Assembly: GCA_001972305.1 (NCBI GenBank)
Contig: BDDD01002130.1
Location: 177,928-241,927 of the forward strand
Direction: 5' to 3'
Source of the DNA: Cephalotus follicularis
Lineage: Eukaryota; Streptophyta; Magnoliopsida; Oxalidales; Cephalotaceae
Length of the DNA: 64,000 bases
Shown here: piece after piece, positions 42,241-51,486 of the stretch
How the letters are laid out: every line of letters begins with the position of its first letter
How positions within the stretch are numbered: position 1 is the first letter of the stretch
The notes under the pieces: generated by a model
The model's database searches: none
Told to the model about the DNA's origin: nothing
Seen by the model: only the letters and a program-made list of their open reading frames with translations
Made by a program: the position numbers and the translations under genes

Positions 42241-42983
42241 TGATGGCTAATCGATAATCAGCTCTGGACGCCGTCAAGTCTACCCGGGAGCAGGTCAGGG
42301 CGCAGGACACTGAACAGTTGAGGCGGGAGGCTGAAGCGAAGAAAAAGGCCCTTCTGAGGAGGAAATCCACTTGTGGAGCAGGAAAAGGAGCTTCCAGAAA
42401 GGCCACTGACAGGGCCAGGGCGGAGGAGCGTGCCCGGAAAGGTACCGAGGAGAAGAGGGCCCGCACAGTGGAGAGAGCCCACAAAGGTGCGGAGGAGACA
42501 AGGGCCCGGGCAGCGTAGAGAGCCCGCAAAAGTGCTGAGGAGGTAGGAGCCCGGGCTGAGGAGGCCAAGCCCCGAGGTGGTACAACCGTTGATACCCAGG
42601 TAAGGGGTGTTGAGTTGGTTGGGACCACTGTGGCTGTGGAAGCCAGAGCCGAGACGAGGAGGGCTGAGATTGCCCGGGGGAAGTGGGCTACCGTAGATGA
42701 CCTCGACCACCTATCGAGGAGGCAGAGGACCGATGGTGGAGATGCTCCTAGGGCTGAACCCCTTGAGGAGGGCCCCGAGGACCATGCCATGCTATACCCC
42801 GCCAAGGAGATGGATCAAATAAACAAGATCCTTGCCAGGGTGGGTAGGACCGGGGTGAATTTGAAGACGCCTGGGGTAGCTGTTGAGCTGGGCAAGGCTA
42901 GTCTTTTCCTCCATGAAGTGGGGTTAAGGGAAGACTGGGACATTGCCCACCTATGGATCCATCTCTTCCAAAGCAGCTTCAGG

Positions 42984-43057
42984 GTTAGTGAATTTTCTCT
43001 AACTCTTGACATCATTGGCTCTTTTACTCTCCTCTGACTATACATTCTTCTTTTCAG
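42984..43057 (+). other. Putative intron 2 of the F antisense gene
   Basis: Donor TTCAGG/GTTAGTG, acceptor CTTCTTTTCAG/CTAATGAATGAT, 74 bp, with CTCTAACTC as branch-like sequence. The position corresponds to the 83-bp intron of E. Confidence 0.65.
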
Positions 43058-43900
43058 CTAATGAATGATGCCCAGCTTGCGATGGAGAGGACTGACCAGG
43101 AGAGGTCCCTGCTCAAGCAGATTGGGGCTGAGAACGTTGAGTACAAGAGGAGGGAGAATGTACTAAAGGCCCAACTCGAGGATGTGATATGTGTCCAGGA
43201 GGGCCTCACTGCTGCGAAAGACAAAGCCCTCGAAGACCTGGAGAGGGAGAGGAGAATAAGGATGGCTGCGGTTGAGAGGATCGCTCTGCTTGAGGAAAAG
43301 GTGAAGGCCTACGGCGAGAGGCTTGTGGAGTACAAGGACCTTGAGGGGGTTCGGACCAAAGCTGCCGTGGATAGGGCCATTTTTGACTTCAAGGCTTCCT
43401 TGGAGTTTCGAGAGGCACAGGATAGGGCCGTGGAGAACTACAGGACATCCAGGGAGTTTCAAGACACCATGGCCGAGGCTGTGGAGAGCTACAAGACTTC
43501 CATGGAATACCATGATGCCATGGCCGGGGCTGTGGACAACTTCGGGGCCTCAGAAGATTTCGACAAAGAGGTCTTCAAGAAGTCCTCAATCCTCTTCCGC
43601 CGGGGGTTTTACTCTTGTCTAAACATGGTGGACTTTCACCCTGAGCTCCCCCTAGAGTCTATCATCTGCGGGCCTCAGGTGAATGATTATGATTTCATTC
43701 CTGATGGAGTTGATGAACCCGAGGAGAGGGCCTTCCAAGCTGCGGACGAGGGTCAGGACCCAGCCTGGGACCTTGAGTGCACACCTGAGGGGCGCAATGT
43801 TGTCACGTTCCTGGGTGGTATCGGAGGGCCTGATGCTGAGCCCTCGGATGCGGAACCCTCTCCACAATTCTCGCTAAGAACCCTCCCCTGGATCCCTTGA

Positions 43901-44619
43901 CAGTGGAACCCTCACCTGGGCTTGTGGCTAAGGACGCTCCTTTGGGGAGCTTGGCTGAAGGTTATCCGCCCTTGCCTACTGATCCAACTCCCCTGGATCC
44001 TCCTCCTCCTCCAGTCATGTATGACGTTCCTTCCGGGGATGAGAACTTAGAGTAGATTTTTGCTTGTCTTTTGTATTTTTCTTTCTTCTCAGCGATGTAA
44101 ATTTCATATTAATCAATGAAAAAGGAGTACCTTTGCACCTCACTTGTGTATGTTTTATTTCTTTGCTTTGAAATGTCATCAAGTACTCGTGAAATACCAT
44201 CCTTTTTTACCCCGGGCTATGTTTGAGTTGTACGCTGTGTTTGAGCTCTTCCCGGGCATTCGCCATTCCCTTAGGACACTTTATTTCAAAGGCACTTAGG
44301 CAAAGAGACTAGTCTTTAGGAGTTCTGTTGTGTTCGTAGACTAAGTTTTTGGTCTGCTCGGACAAGTTCCTATGGGCTTTCCAAGTAGGATATCGTCTGG
44401 TTCATCATGTTTTGAACCAGGTCGTCTGAGCTTGCAGTCCTCATAGGGACACTTGTATTATAGTGCTCAGTCCAACGAACTTGATCGTTGTGAGTTTCCA
44501 TGGATTCGCCTCTCAAGACACGATTTTAGGTCTGGTCGAACAAGTTCCCATGGTATTGTCGACCAGAGTGTGCTCCCTGGGGAGTCTTATTGCATCCTTG
44601 GAAGTCTTTCTAGAACTGC
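43901..44619. other. 3' flank of the antisense gene and spacer
   Basis: There is no gene. An AT-rich stretch with AATCAATGAAAAAGGAG near 44,112 may be the polyadenylation region of the antisense gene. Further right it aligns with the non-coding region of E. Confidence 0.4.
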
Positions 44620-45140
44620 CCCCTGGGGGGTCTTTCCGTGCTCCCCTGGAGGAGTCTTTATATGCTCCCCTGGAGGAGGCTTTGTTGGGTGCTCCCATGG
44701 AGGAGTGTTTAAGTGCTCCCCTAGAGGAATCTTTTTGTAATGCCCCATAGGGGGTCTTTTTGGAATGCCCCCTGGGGGGTCTTTCTGTAATGCCCCCCTG
44801 GGGGGTCTTTTCGGTATGCCCCCTGGGGGGGTCTTTTTGTACTGCCCCCTGGGGGGGTCTTTTTGGTATGCCCCCTGGGGGGTCTTTTTGTTGCTCCCCT
44901 GGGAGAGGCTTTTTGTAATGTCTTTTTGGAATGCCCCTTGGGGGGTCTTTTTGTAGTGCCCCCTGGGGGGTCTTTTTGGTATGTCCCCTGGGGGGTCTTT
45001 TTGTATTGCCCCCTGGGGGGTCTTTTTGGTATGCCGCCTGGGAGGTCTTTTTGTTGCTCCCCTGGGGGGTCTTTTTGGAATGCCCCCTGGGGGGTCTTTT
45101 TGTAATGCCCCCTGGAGGGTCTTTTTGGTGCTCTCCTGGG
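44620..45140. repeat. 25-26-bp tandem array in element F
   Basis: About twenty units of CCCCCTGGGGGGTCTTTTTG with variable TGTAATG or GGTATG spacers are present. Starts of the G run at 44,965, 44,990 and 45,015 show the 25-bp step. Every unit contains a palindrome-like CCCCCTGGGGGG. Reading frames on both strands are open because the unit lacks stops. They should not be annotated as proteins. Confidence 0.9.
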
Positions 45141-45795
45141 GGTGGTTATGTTCATGGTTAGTCAAACCTTAGGTTGACTTCGCAGGTCAGGTTGGTTGAC
45201 CCTAAGCTGAGGTCTGGTGGCATCCCCGGGCATGCTCGCAGGCGTTAAGGGAGAGTAAGAAGTTTTCCTTAGTTTTGCCCGTCCTCCCGACCTCGGACCA
45301 GCTCGGTCCCTGAAGATGTTTTGTCAGATGAGCCCTGGTGGATCCTTTGGGTACCTGGCCGGGGTGAGATTCCATCTCCTTAGTGTAAGTTGAGCATTTA
45401 GGGGACCTCGGGTAGTTGTCCCTTGCTTGGCGTTTGTCCCCGGGCCCTTGTGTTGATCCCAGGCTTAGCTTATGTTAAACGTTATCGTTTCTTTGTACAC
45501 GGGCATTTCTTGTTTCTATGCCTTATGTGCGTTTGGCCTGGGGAGCGTAGCTTTCCTCGGCAACGTGTTTTAACGCCTGCCTTTAGCCTTAGTGTTAGTC
45601 TTTGTTTGTTGGGTTTTTGGTTAGGGATCCAGGTGGGGAATCCTTCCACCTGGCACGGCCGTCCTCGGGCGGGGGTGCTCGGGAACGGGGCGTGTCACCT
45701 CCGGTCCCTTGCAAACTTGGAACTATGATCTTGAACAAATATTTTGAAAAAATTCAACTTTATTGCTATCTTGAGTTTGTACAACTTACACCCAA
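45141..45795. other. Non-coding spacer between repeat array and integrase of F
   Basis: No gene is seen. On the F strand this is the start of the 3' untranslated region after the integrase stop near 45,796. Confidence 0.5.
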
Positions 45796-46960
45796 TCACT
45801 GATAGTATTTTCTTAAATGCTCGGCATTCCAAGCTCTGGCAATCTCCCTTCCCCCCAGAGTTTCAAGTTTGAATGTTCTTGGGCGGAGCACTCTTTTGAT
45901 CTTGTATGGTCCTTCCCAGGTGGGAGCAAGTTTTCCTCTGGTACCGGTTGGGTCTGCGATAGCTGAGTTGAGTAGGACTAGGTCTCCTTGTGTTAGTGGT
46001 CTGGGGCTTACCCTTTTGTTATAATAACGGCTCACCCTCTGTTGATAGGCTGCAACTCTGATAGCTGCCTTATCTCTGAGCTCTTCGACTAGATCAATGA
46101 GGCATCTGAGTCCTTCGTCATTGTTCTCTTGAGTGAAGTGTACAACCCTTGGCGATTGTACACCAATCTCCACCGGTATCATAGTTTCAACTCCGAAGCA
46201 ATGGCTGTATGGGGACTCACCAATTGTGGTCTGAGGAGTGGTTCTATATGCCCATAGTACACTTGATAGCTCCTTTGCCCATCTTCCTTAGCTGCCTTCC
46301 TAGAATTTCTTCAAACCCGAGATGATTTCTCTATTTATCACCTCTGCTTGACCGTTGCTCTGGGGGTAGGCTACTGAGGCAAGTCTATGCTCTATTCTCC
46401 ACTCTTTGCAAAAGTCACGGAGGGCCTGGCAGTCAAACTGTTTACCATTATTTGAGACTATTGTCCTCGGGACTCCGAATCTACAGATGATGGATTTTCA
46501 TACAAAGCTTTCCGTGTTCTTCTGTGTATTCATGGCCAGGGGTTCTGCTTCTATCCACTTGGTAAAATAGTCCACAGCTACAATGAGGAACTTCCTCTGG
46601 CCTGTTTCCATAGGCAGTGGTCCGACGAAGTCCATTCCCCATTATGCAAAGGGCCAGGGGGGCGTGATAGATGTCAGAGGTTGAGAGGTTCATTTGCTTA
46701 TATTTGCGTTCCTCTGGCATTTATCACATTTCCTCACCAAGTCTATAGCATCTTGATGCATGGTCGGCCAGTAGTAGCGTTGCCTTAATAATTTATGTGA
46801 CAACGTCCTGCCCCTCGTGTGGTTGCCACAAACTCCTTCGTGGACTTCCCTTAGAGCATAATCAGCCTCTAAGGGAGTCAAGCATCTCAGCCAAGGAAAA
46901 GAGAAAGATCTTTTGTAGAGGATCCCATCTCGGATCTGAAATCTGTTTGCTCTGTACACC
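45796..46960 (-). pseudogene. Integrase, element F, frameshifted
   Basis: The zinc domain is intact at 46,690-46,959 (REVHEGVCGNHTRGRTLSHK, then CDKCQRNANIS). The core is broken between 46,183 and 46,690: pieces such as the TDNG- and NGQTE-equivalent blocks are in different frames. The C-terminal part 45,796-46,182 is open and contains RDKAAIRVAAYQQRVSRYYN and WEGPYKIKRVLRPRTFKLE, closely matching E. The order and strand fit the F pol. Confidence 0.85.
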
Positions 46961-48037
46961 AGTTTCCTCGCCTCTGTTGGGTCCTCGGGTAAAATTTCGT
47001 TCCTTACCCAATTGACGAATGGGGTCTCCAGTTTGGCTCCTATGGTAGGTCTATGTCCATCACATCTACTTCAGAGACGATGGGCCTGTCCAGGTAGTCT
47101 ACTAGCACGATTTGATTCTTCTCTAACTCCTCTGCAGTGGCTAGTTTTGACAACTGGTCTGCTCGGGCGTTTTCTACTCTGGGTACTTTCAAAACTTTTA
47201 GAACTTCGAAGGCTGACTTCAAACTATGGAAGTGTGATAAATATTTTTCCATTGAGTCTCCTCAGGCTTCATACTTTCCACTTACCAGGCCAACCACTAG
47301 CTGAGAATCACTGGAGGCTTCTATCTTTTGTACCTCTAAGTGCTTTGCAATTGTCAGCACGGCTGTCAGAGCTTTCCACTCAGCTTCGTTATTTGTAACT
47401 TTAAATCCAAACCTCAGAACATACTCCAACGTCCACCCAGTTGGACTCGTTAATACAAGCCTTGCTCCACTGCCAGTGATGCAGGAAGAGCCATCCTCGG
47501 ACATCTTCCACAATTCCATCTCGCTCTCGGAGGGATACTCCTCCATACACTCCGTAGGTGTATTATCTCCAACAAACTCGGCCAAGACCTGTGATTTGAT
47601 TGATGGCCTGACTTTGAACTTCACATCATACTCGCCTAGTTCGACTGACCACTTGATTAATCTTCCTAAGGTGTTAGGCTTCGCAAGAACTTGTTTAAGA
47701 GGTTTGTCAGTCAGAACCTTGATTGTATGGCTTGAAAATATGGCCTTAATTTTCTGGCCGCTATGATCAGAGCATAGGCGAACTTCTCCACCTCTGGGTA
47801 CCTCCCCTCAACATTGTTCAAAGCCTTGCTCACGCAGTACATTGGCTTTTGAACTTTCTCCTCCTCCCTAACTAGCACTGCACTCACTGCACCCGAGGTG
47901 GCCGCAAGGTACAAATACAAGTCTTCCCCATCCTTAGGTTTTGAGATCAGAGGAGGGGAAGCCAAGTATTCCTTCAACTTGTCGAAGGCTGCTTGGAATT
48001 CATCCGACAACAAAAATCCCTTGGGATCCCTCAACAC
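46961..48037 (-). pseudogene. RNase H and archaeal-type RNase H, element F
   Basis: The first RNase H (47,711-48,037) holds YLYLAATSGAVSAVLVREEE and YPEVEKFAYALIIAARKLRPY. A shift separates it from the second, archaeal-type domain (47,262-47,624), with SEDGSSCITGSG, NNEAEWKALTA and EASSDSQLVVG, so its Asp-Glu-Asp signature is present. The tether (47,040-47,252) includes KVPRVENARADQLSKLA. The dual RNase H is a Tat-lineage feature. Confidence 0.85.
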
Positions 48038-48058
48038 CTTAAAGAATGTGAGGCACTT

Positions 48059-49708
48059 CTACGCTGACTTCAAAACAAACCTACTCAGGGCTGCTATCTT
48101 TCCATTTAGCTTCTGTACATCCCTGATGATTTGGGGATGTCTCATACTCTGAACTGCCGAGATCTTCTCTGGGTTGGCCTCTATTACTCTGATTGAGACC
48201 ATGAACCCGAGGAACTTTCCAGAGGTGACCCCAAAAATGCACTTGGATGGGTTGAGTTTCATTTTATATCTTCTCAGTATCTCAAACGTTTCCTCCAAGT
48301 CCTTAATGTGGGGACTCCTGGCTGGGGTCTTGACGAGCATGTCGTCGATGTAGACCTCCATGTTTCTCCCAATCTGAGGCTCAAAGATTTTGTTGACTAG
48401 TCGTTGGTAGGTGGCCCCTGCATTCTTCAAACCAAAGGGCATGACCTTGTAACAGTACATCCCCCGGTCCGTGATGAAAACTGTCTTGTTCTCGTCGGGC
48501 CCATACATGGGGATTTGATTGTATCCCGAGTAGGCGTCCAAGAAGCTCAACATTCTGTAGCCCGATGTCGCATCCACCAACTGATCTATCTTTGGGAGAG
48601 GGAAGTGATCCTTGGGACAAGATTTGTTGAGATCTGTGAAGTCAATGCACATCCTCCACTTGTCATTTGCTTTTTTGACTAGGACTAGGTTCGCCAGCCG
48701 GTCTGAGTAATGCACTTCCCTTATGAACCCTGCCTGCATGAGCTTGCTCACCTCCTCGACTATTGCTTGCTGCCGCTCAGGAGAAAAGTTCCTCTTCTTC
48801 TGCCTGGTCAGGGGCCTCATTGGATCCACACTTAGCTTGTGGACCATTACATTTGGGCTGATCCCAGGGACCTCCTCTGCCGACCAGGCAAACACGTCTT
48901 TGTTGTTTTGGAGGAATGTTATTAATTCCCCCTTCTCCACCTCTCCAAGCTGTGAGCCAACTTGGAAGACTCTCTCAGAGTTGCCCTTCTCTAGGGGCAC
49001 TTGCATCACGTCTTCGACAGGCTGTGGACGCTCAGGTTCCACGTCCCCCCTGAGCTCCACGTTTGCAATTGGAAGTACCGTGTCATTCCCTTTGTTCATA
49101 ACGGCAGTCTTGTAGCACTGCCTTACCACCTGTTGATCTCCTATGGCTTCCCCCACGCCAAACCTTGTGGGGAACTTCATCAACAAGTGTCTTGTTGACA
49201 CTATTGCCTCCATTAGGTTGAGCCCTGGTCGCCCGATTATTGCATTGTATGGGCTTGATGTATCAACCACCAGGAACATCATCTGCACTTGGGTCTGTCG
49301 TGGAGCCGTGCCTGCAACCACGGACAGGTTGATGGATCCCAGAGGATGGACCATCTCCCCTGCAAATCCAACTAGTAGGGTCTTCACAGGCTTCAGCTGA
49401 TCGACCGGTATCCTTAACTGATCAAATGCATGTTTGTACAGTATATTGGCCGAGCTGCCACTGTCAACAAGGATCTTCTTTATGGTGAAAAGCTCCACTA
49501 GAAGGGTAACCACCACTGGGTCATCATGAGGGAGACGTACTCCCTCGTTGTCTGCCTCCGAGAAGGATATTACCTCCTCATCTCCACCTGTTCTCAGCCT
49601 TTTACTGTGGTGAACTTGTTGCACAGCAAGAGATTGCCTTCCATAGGCTTTTCTAGCTTTTTTGTGGTTGCCACCAGATGCGACCCCCCCAGAGATGGTG
49701 TGGATCAT
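48059..49708 (-). CDS. Protease and reverse transcriptase segment of F pol (uninterrupted 549 codons)
   Basis: This is the longest intact frame in the window. The aspartic protease is seen from about residue 60, with catalytic DSGSS at 82-86 and a GRPGLN block downstream. RT follows: HKLSVDPMRPLTRQKKRNFS, IREVHYSDRLANLVLVKKAN, WRMCIDFTDLNKSCPKDHFP, SFLDAYSGYNQI, and the catalytic VYIDDMLVK (YIDD at 453-456). It ends with LSRFVLKSA at a stop where E continues through KLAEKCLPF. The ATG used for the coordinates is an internal methionine of the polyprotein, not a true start. Reverse transcriptase copies element RNA into DNA in cytoplasmic particles. Confidence 0.9.
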   Translation of the reverse strand: MIHTISGGVASGGNHKKARKAYGRQSLAVQQVHHSKRLRTGGDEEVISFSEADNEGVRLPHDDPVVVTLLVELFTIKKILVDSGSSANILYKHAFDQLRIPVDQLKPVKTLLVGFAGEMVHPLGSINLSVVAGTAPRQTQVQMMFLVVDTSSPYNAIIGRPGLNLMEAIVSTRHLLMKFPTRFGVGEAIGDQQVVRQCYKTAVMNKGNDTVLPIANVELRGDVEPERPQPVEDVMQVPLEKGNSERVFQVGSQLGEVEKGELITFLQNNKDVFAWSAEEVPGISPNVMVHKLSVDPMRPLTRQKKRNFSPERQQAIVEEVSKLMQAGFIREVHYSDRLANLVLVKKANDKWRMCIDFTDLNKSCPKDHFPLPKIDQLVDATSGYRMLSFLDAYSGYNQIPMYGPDENKTVFITDRGMYCYKVMPFGLKNAGATYQRLVNKIFEPQIGRNMEVYIDDMLVKTPARSPHIKDLEETFEILRRYKMKLNPSKCIFGVTSGKFLGFMVSIRVIEANPEKISAVQSMRHPQIIRDVQKLNGKIAALSRFVLKSA

Positions 49709-49744
49709 ACCCCTAGGCTGCTGTTGTTGTTGCTCCTCCTGTTG

Positions 49745-49960
49745 TCAAGGAGCCTCTTGCCTTTGCACCCTTCTTCCCTGGGAAGCATCTCTATCTACAT
49801 ACTTACACAGGTGCCCCTTCCGAATCAGGTCCTCAATCTGATTCTTCAATTGCCGGCACTCCTCAGAATCGTGCCCGTGGTCACGATGGTACCGGCAGTA
49901 CTTTTCTGTGTCCCTCTTCTCTGCTGGGGACCTCATCTTCTCGGGCCACTAGATGGGGAC
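49745..49960 (-). pseudogene. Gag C-terminal CHHC knuckle, element F
   Basis: The frame reads MRSPAEKRDTEKYCRYHRDH, then GHDSEECRQLKNQIEDLIRK. The C-x2-H-x4-H-x4-C spacing is kept as in E. It is separated from the main gag frame by stops or shifts around 49,940-50,140, and from protease by a shift near 49,740. Confidence 0.8.
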
Positions 49961-50138
49961 TTTATCATGCTCCACAGCAAGTATTCTGGTGCGTGTATCC
50001 AGGAGGGGCAAAGTTATTGTATGTCAGGACAGGCTTCCCTCTCCTGGGTGAATCTCCACTCCTGGATAGCTTATGTCTGAGCTCGTCCTTTGGGAGGTCA
50101 AACCTCTCCTTCCTCTTCTCCTTCTTCCCGAGAGCATT

Positions 50139-51442
50139 TCATGAATGCTCCCCTTTCTCCTTCTGATGGCCTGACCATGGTGCTTTTTGTTTCCTGGCCG
50201 CCATCTCTTCCTCGGTGTTGACATACCTTTCTGCTCTCCTCAGCAGATCTTCCATGTCCACCGTGGGTTTCTTTAAAAGAGAAAAGGTGAAGGATGAGTT
50301 GTTCCTCAGCCCACTATTCAACGCTGCCAGGGCAAAAGATGGCTCAAGGTCCTTCACTGTGAAAGACTCCCTGTTGAATCTGGTGAGGTAGTCCCTCAGC
50401 GACTCATCTCTCCCTTGCACCACATTGATCAGGTGGGAGGAGTTTCTCCTCTGCGTGGTGTTGTTGAGGAATTTAGTGACAGATAGCTCCATAAGCTGGT
50501 CAAAATTCTTCACTGACCTCTGAGCCAGGGTAGAGAACCATGACTGGGCAGCCCCAGTCAGTGTGGCCAAAAATCCTTGGTAAAGTGTGGCATCTGAGGC
50601 TTGGTATACCAACATAGTTTGAATGTAGGTGCGCATATGTTGGATGGGATTCGTGGACCCATCATATTTATCAAGGCTGGGGAGCCGGAATTCACTAGGG
50701 ATACGCTCCATCATGATTTCGGCTGTGAAGGGGTGGGCGTTAAGGTTGCGCACCTCTGACAGATACCCCCTTGGCTTTTCGGCTCCTCGAAACCTTCTCT
50801 CCACTTCAGCAAGCCTCATGTTCATCGCTTGCTCCACATCCTCAATGTTCCTAGCCCTGCTAGAAACATGTGACCCTCCAGCCAATGTGGTTGGGCGGTC
50901 AATCCTACTTGCCCGCACCGTTCCAGTTCCACTCGGAGCGTTGGAGCGCACTTGTGCCTCCTCTGCACCCCTGGCTTCCCCTTGGGGATCCACATCCATG
51001 GCTTGGTGCTCAGGACGCACACCTCTGGGATCCTTGGGCTGATCCCGGGCAGTTGAGGACTCTGCCCTCTGAGATGCATTGATCTCAGGTCTCCTCCCTA
51101 GGGGAATATTATCCCCTGACCGCCTCGGAGGAAGTCCGTCTCCCCTCAGCGGGTTTCGCCTGGCACCTCTAGGGTGCCCCTTCTCCACCACTGGCCTGCT
51201 AGGACCAGAAACTCCTCGGACAACTGGCGGAGCAGGTCCGACATTGTTGGATGGCCAAACTAGTGACCAGAAAATCAGTGAGGCGCTCCACCCCTTGGAT
51301 CAGCTGATTGAATTGCTCCCCCGTAACGGGAGCCTGCTCAATGATGGCGACAACTTGGCTGGTTTGGGCTGGGTCTTTTCTAGCTACAAGTTGGCTTCCA
51401 CCAGCTGTGGAGTGGTTGTTGATGATCTTTCTCAGAGGCATG
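50139..51442 (-). pseudogene. Gag, element F
   Basis: It starts MPLRKIINNHS at about 51,442, shortly after the primer site. The N-terminal part (PVTGEQFNQLIQGVERLTDF) is split by a shift near 51,200. The main frame 50,139-51,191 covers 350 codons with RNIEDVEQAMNMRLAEVERR, YLSEVRNLNAHPFTAEIM, GAAQSWFSTL, TKFLNNTTQRRNSSHLINVV, FTFSLLKKPTVDM and RRAERYVNTEEEMAARKQ. It is homologous to E and D gag throughout. Confidence 0.85.
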
Positions 51443-51466
51443 ATTCTGTATGGCTTTTCGTTGCGA

Positions 51467-51486
51467 TTCCCACAGACAGCGCCAAC
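51467..51486 (-). other. Primer-binding site of element F
   Basis: The minus strand reads GTTGGCGCTGTCTGTGGG immediately after the LTR terminus ATCAACA. Confidence 0.85.

Larger units (their letters stand above)
41258..43900 (+). pseudogene. Antisense gene of element F, main part (three exons)
   Basis: It is downstream of the B insertion and transcribed opposite to F gag-pol. Exon 1 (to 42,128) contains EYSIPGSLDLEIPSDSRM, ALVHGLRLPLAPFAISILRH, HPLMFQAQSWGFIVGFLVW and RTVKNWREKYFMVKN, homologous to E exon 1. Exon 2 (42,241-42,983) is Lys/Arg/Ala/Glu-rich coiled-coil with stops near its start (about 42,253) and at 42,516-42,518. Exon 3 (43,058-43,900) is coiled-coil with repeated REFQD/EYHDAM-like units, then LFRRGFYSCLNMVDFHPELP and an acidic tail. 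Introns at 42,129-42,240 and 42,984-43,057 have GT-AG ends and CTAAC branch-like words. The protein is probably nuclear, with function unknown. Confidence 0.7.

Noticed and set aside
44587-45172. Overlapping long proline/lysine- and glycine-rich open frames on both strands
   Set aside because: They are translations of the 25-26-bp tandem array, whose unit has no stop in several frames. No start context or homology supports a protein.
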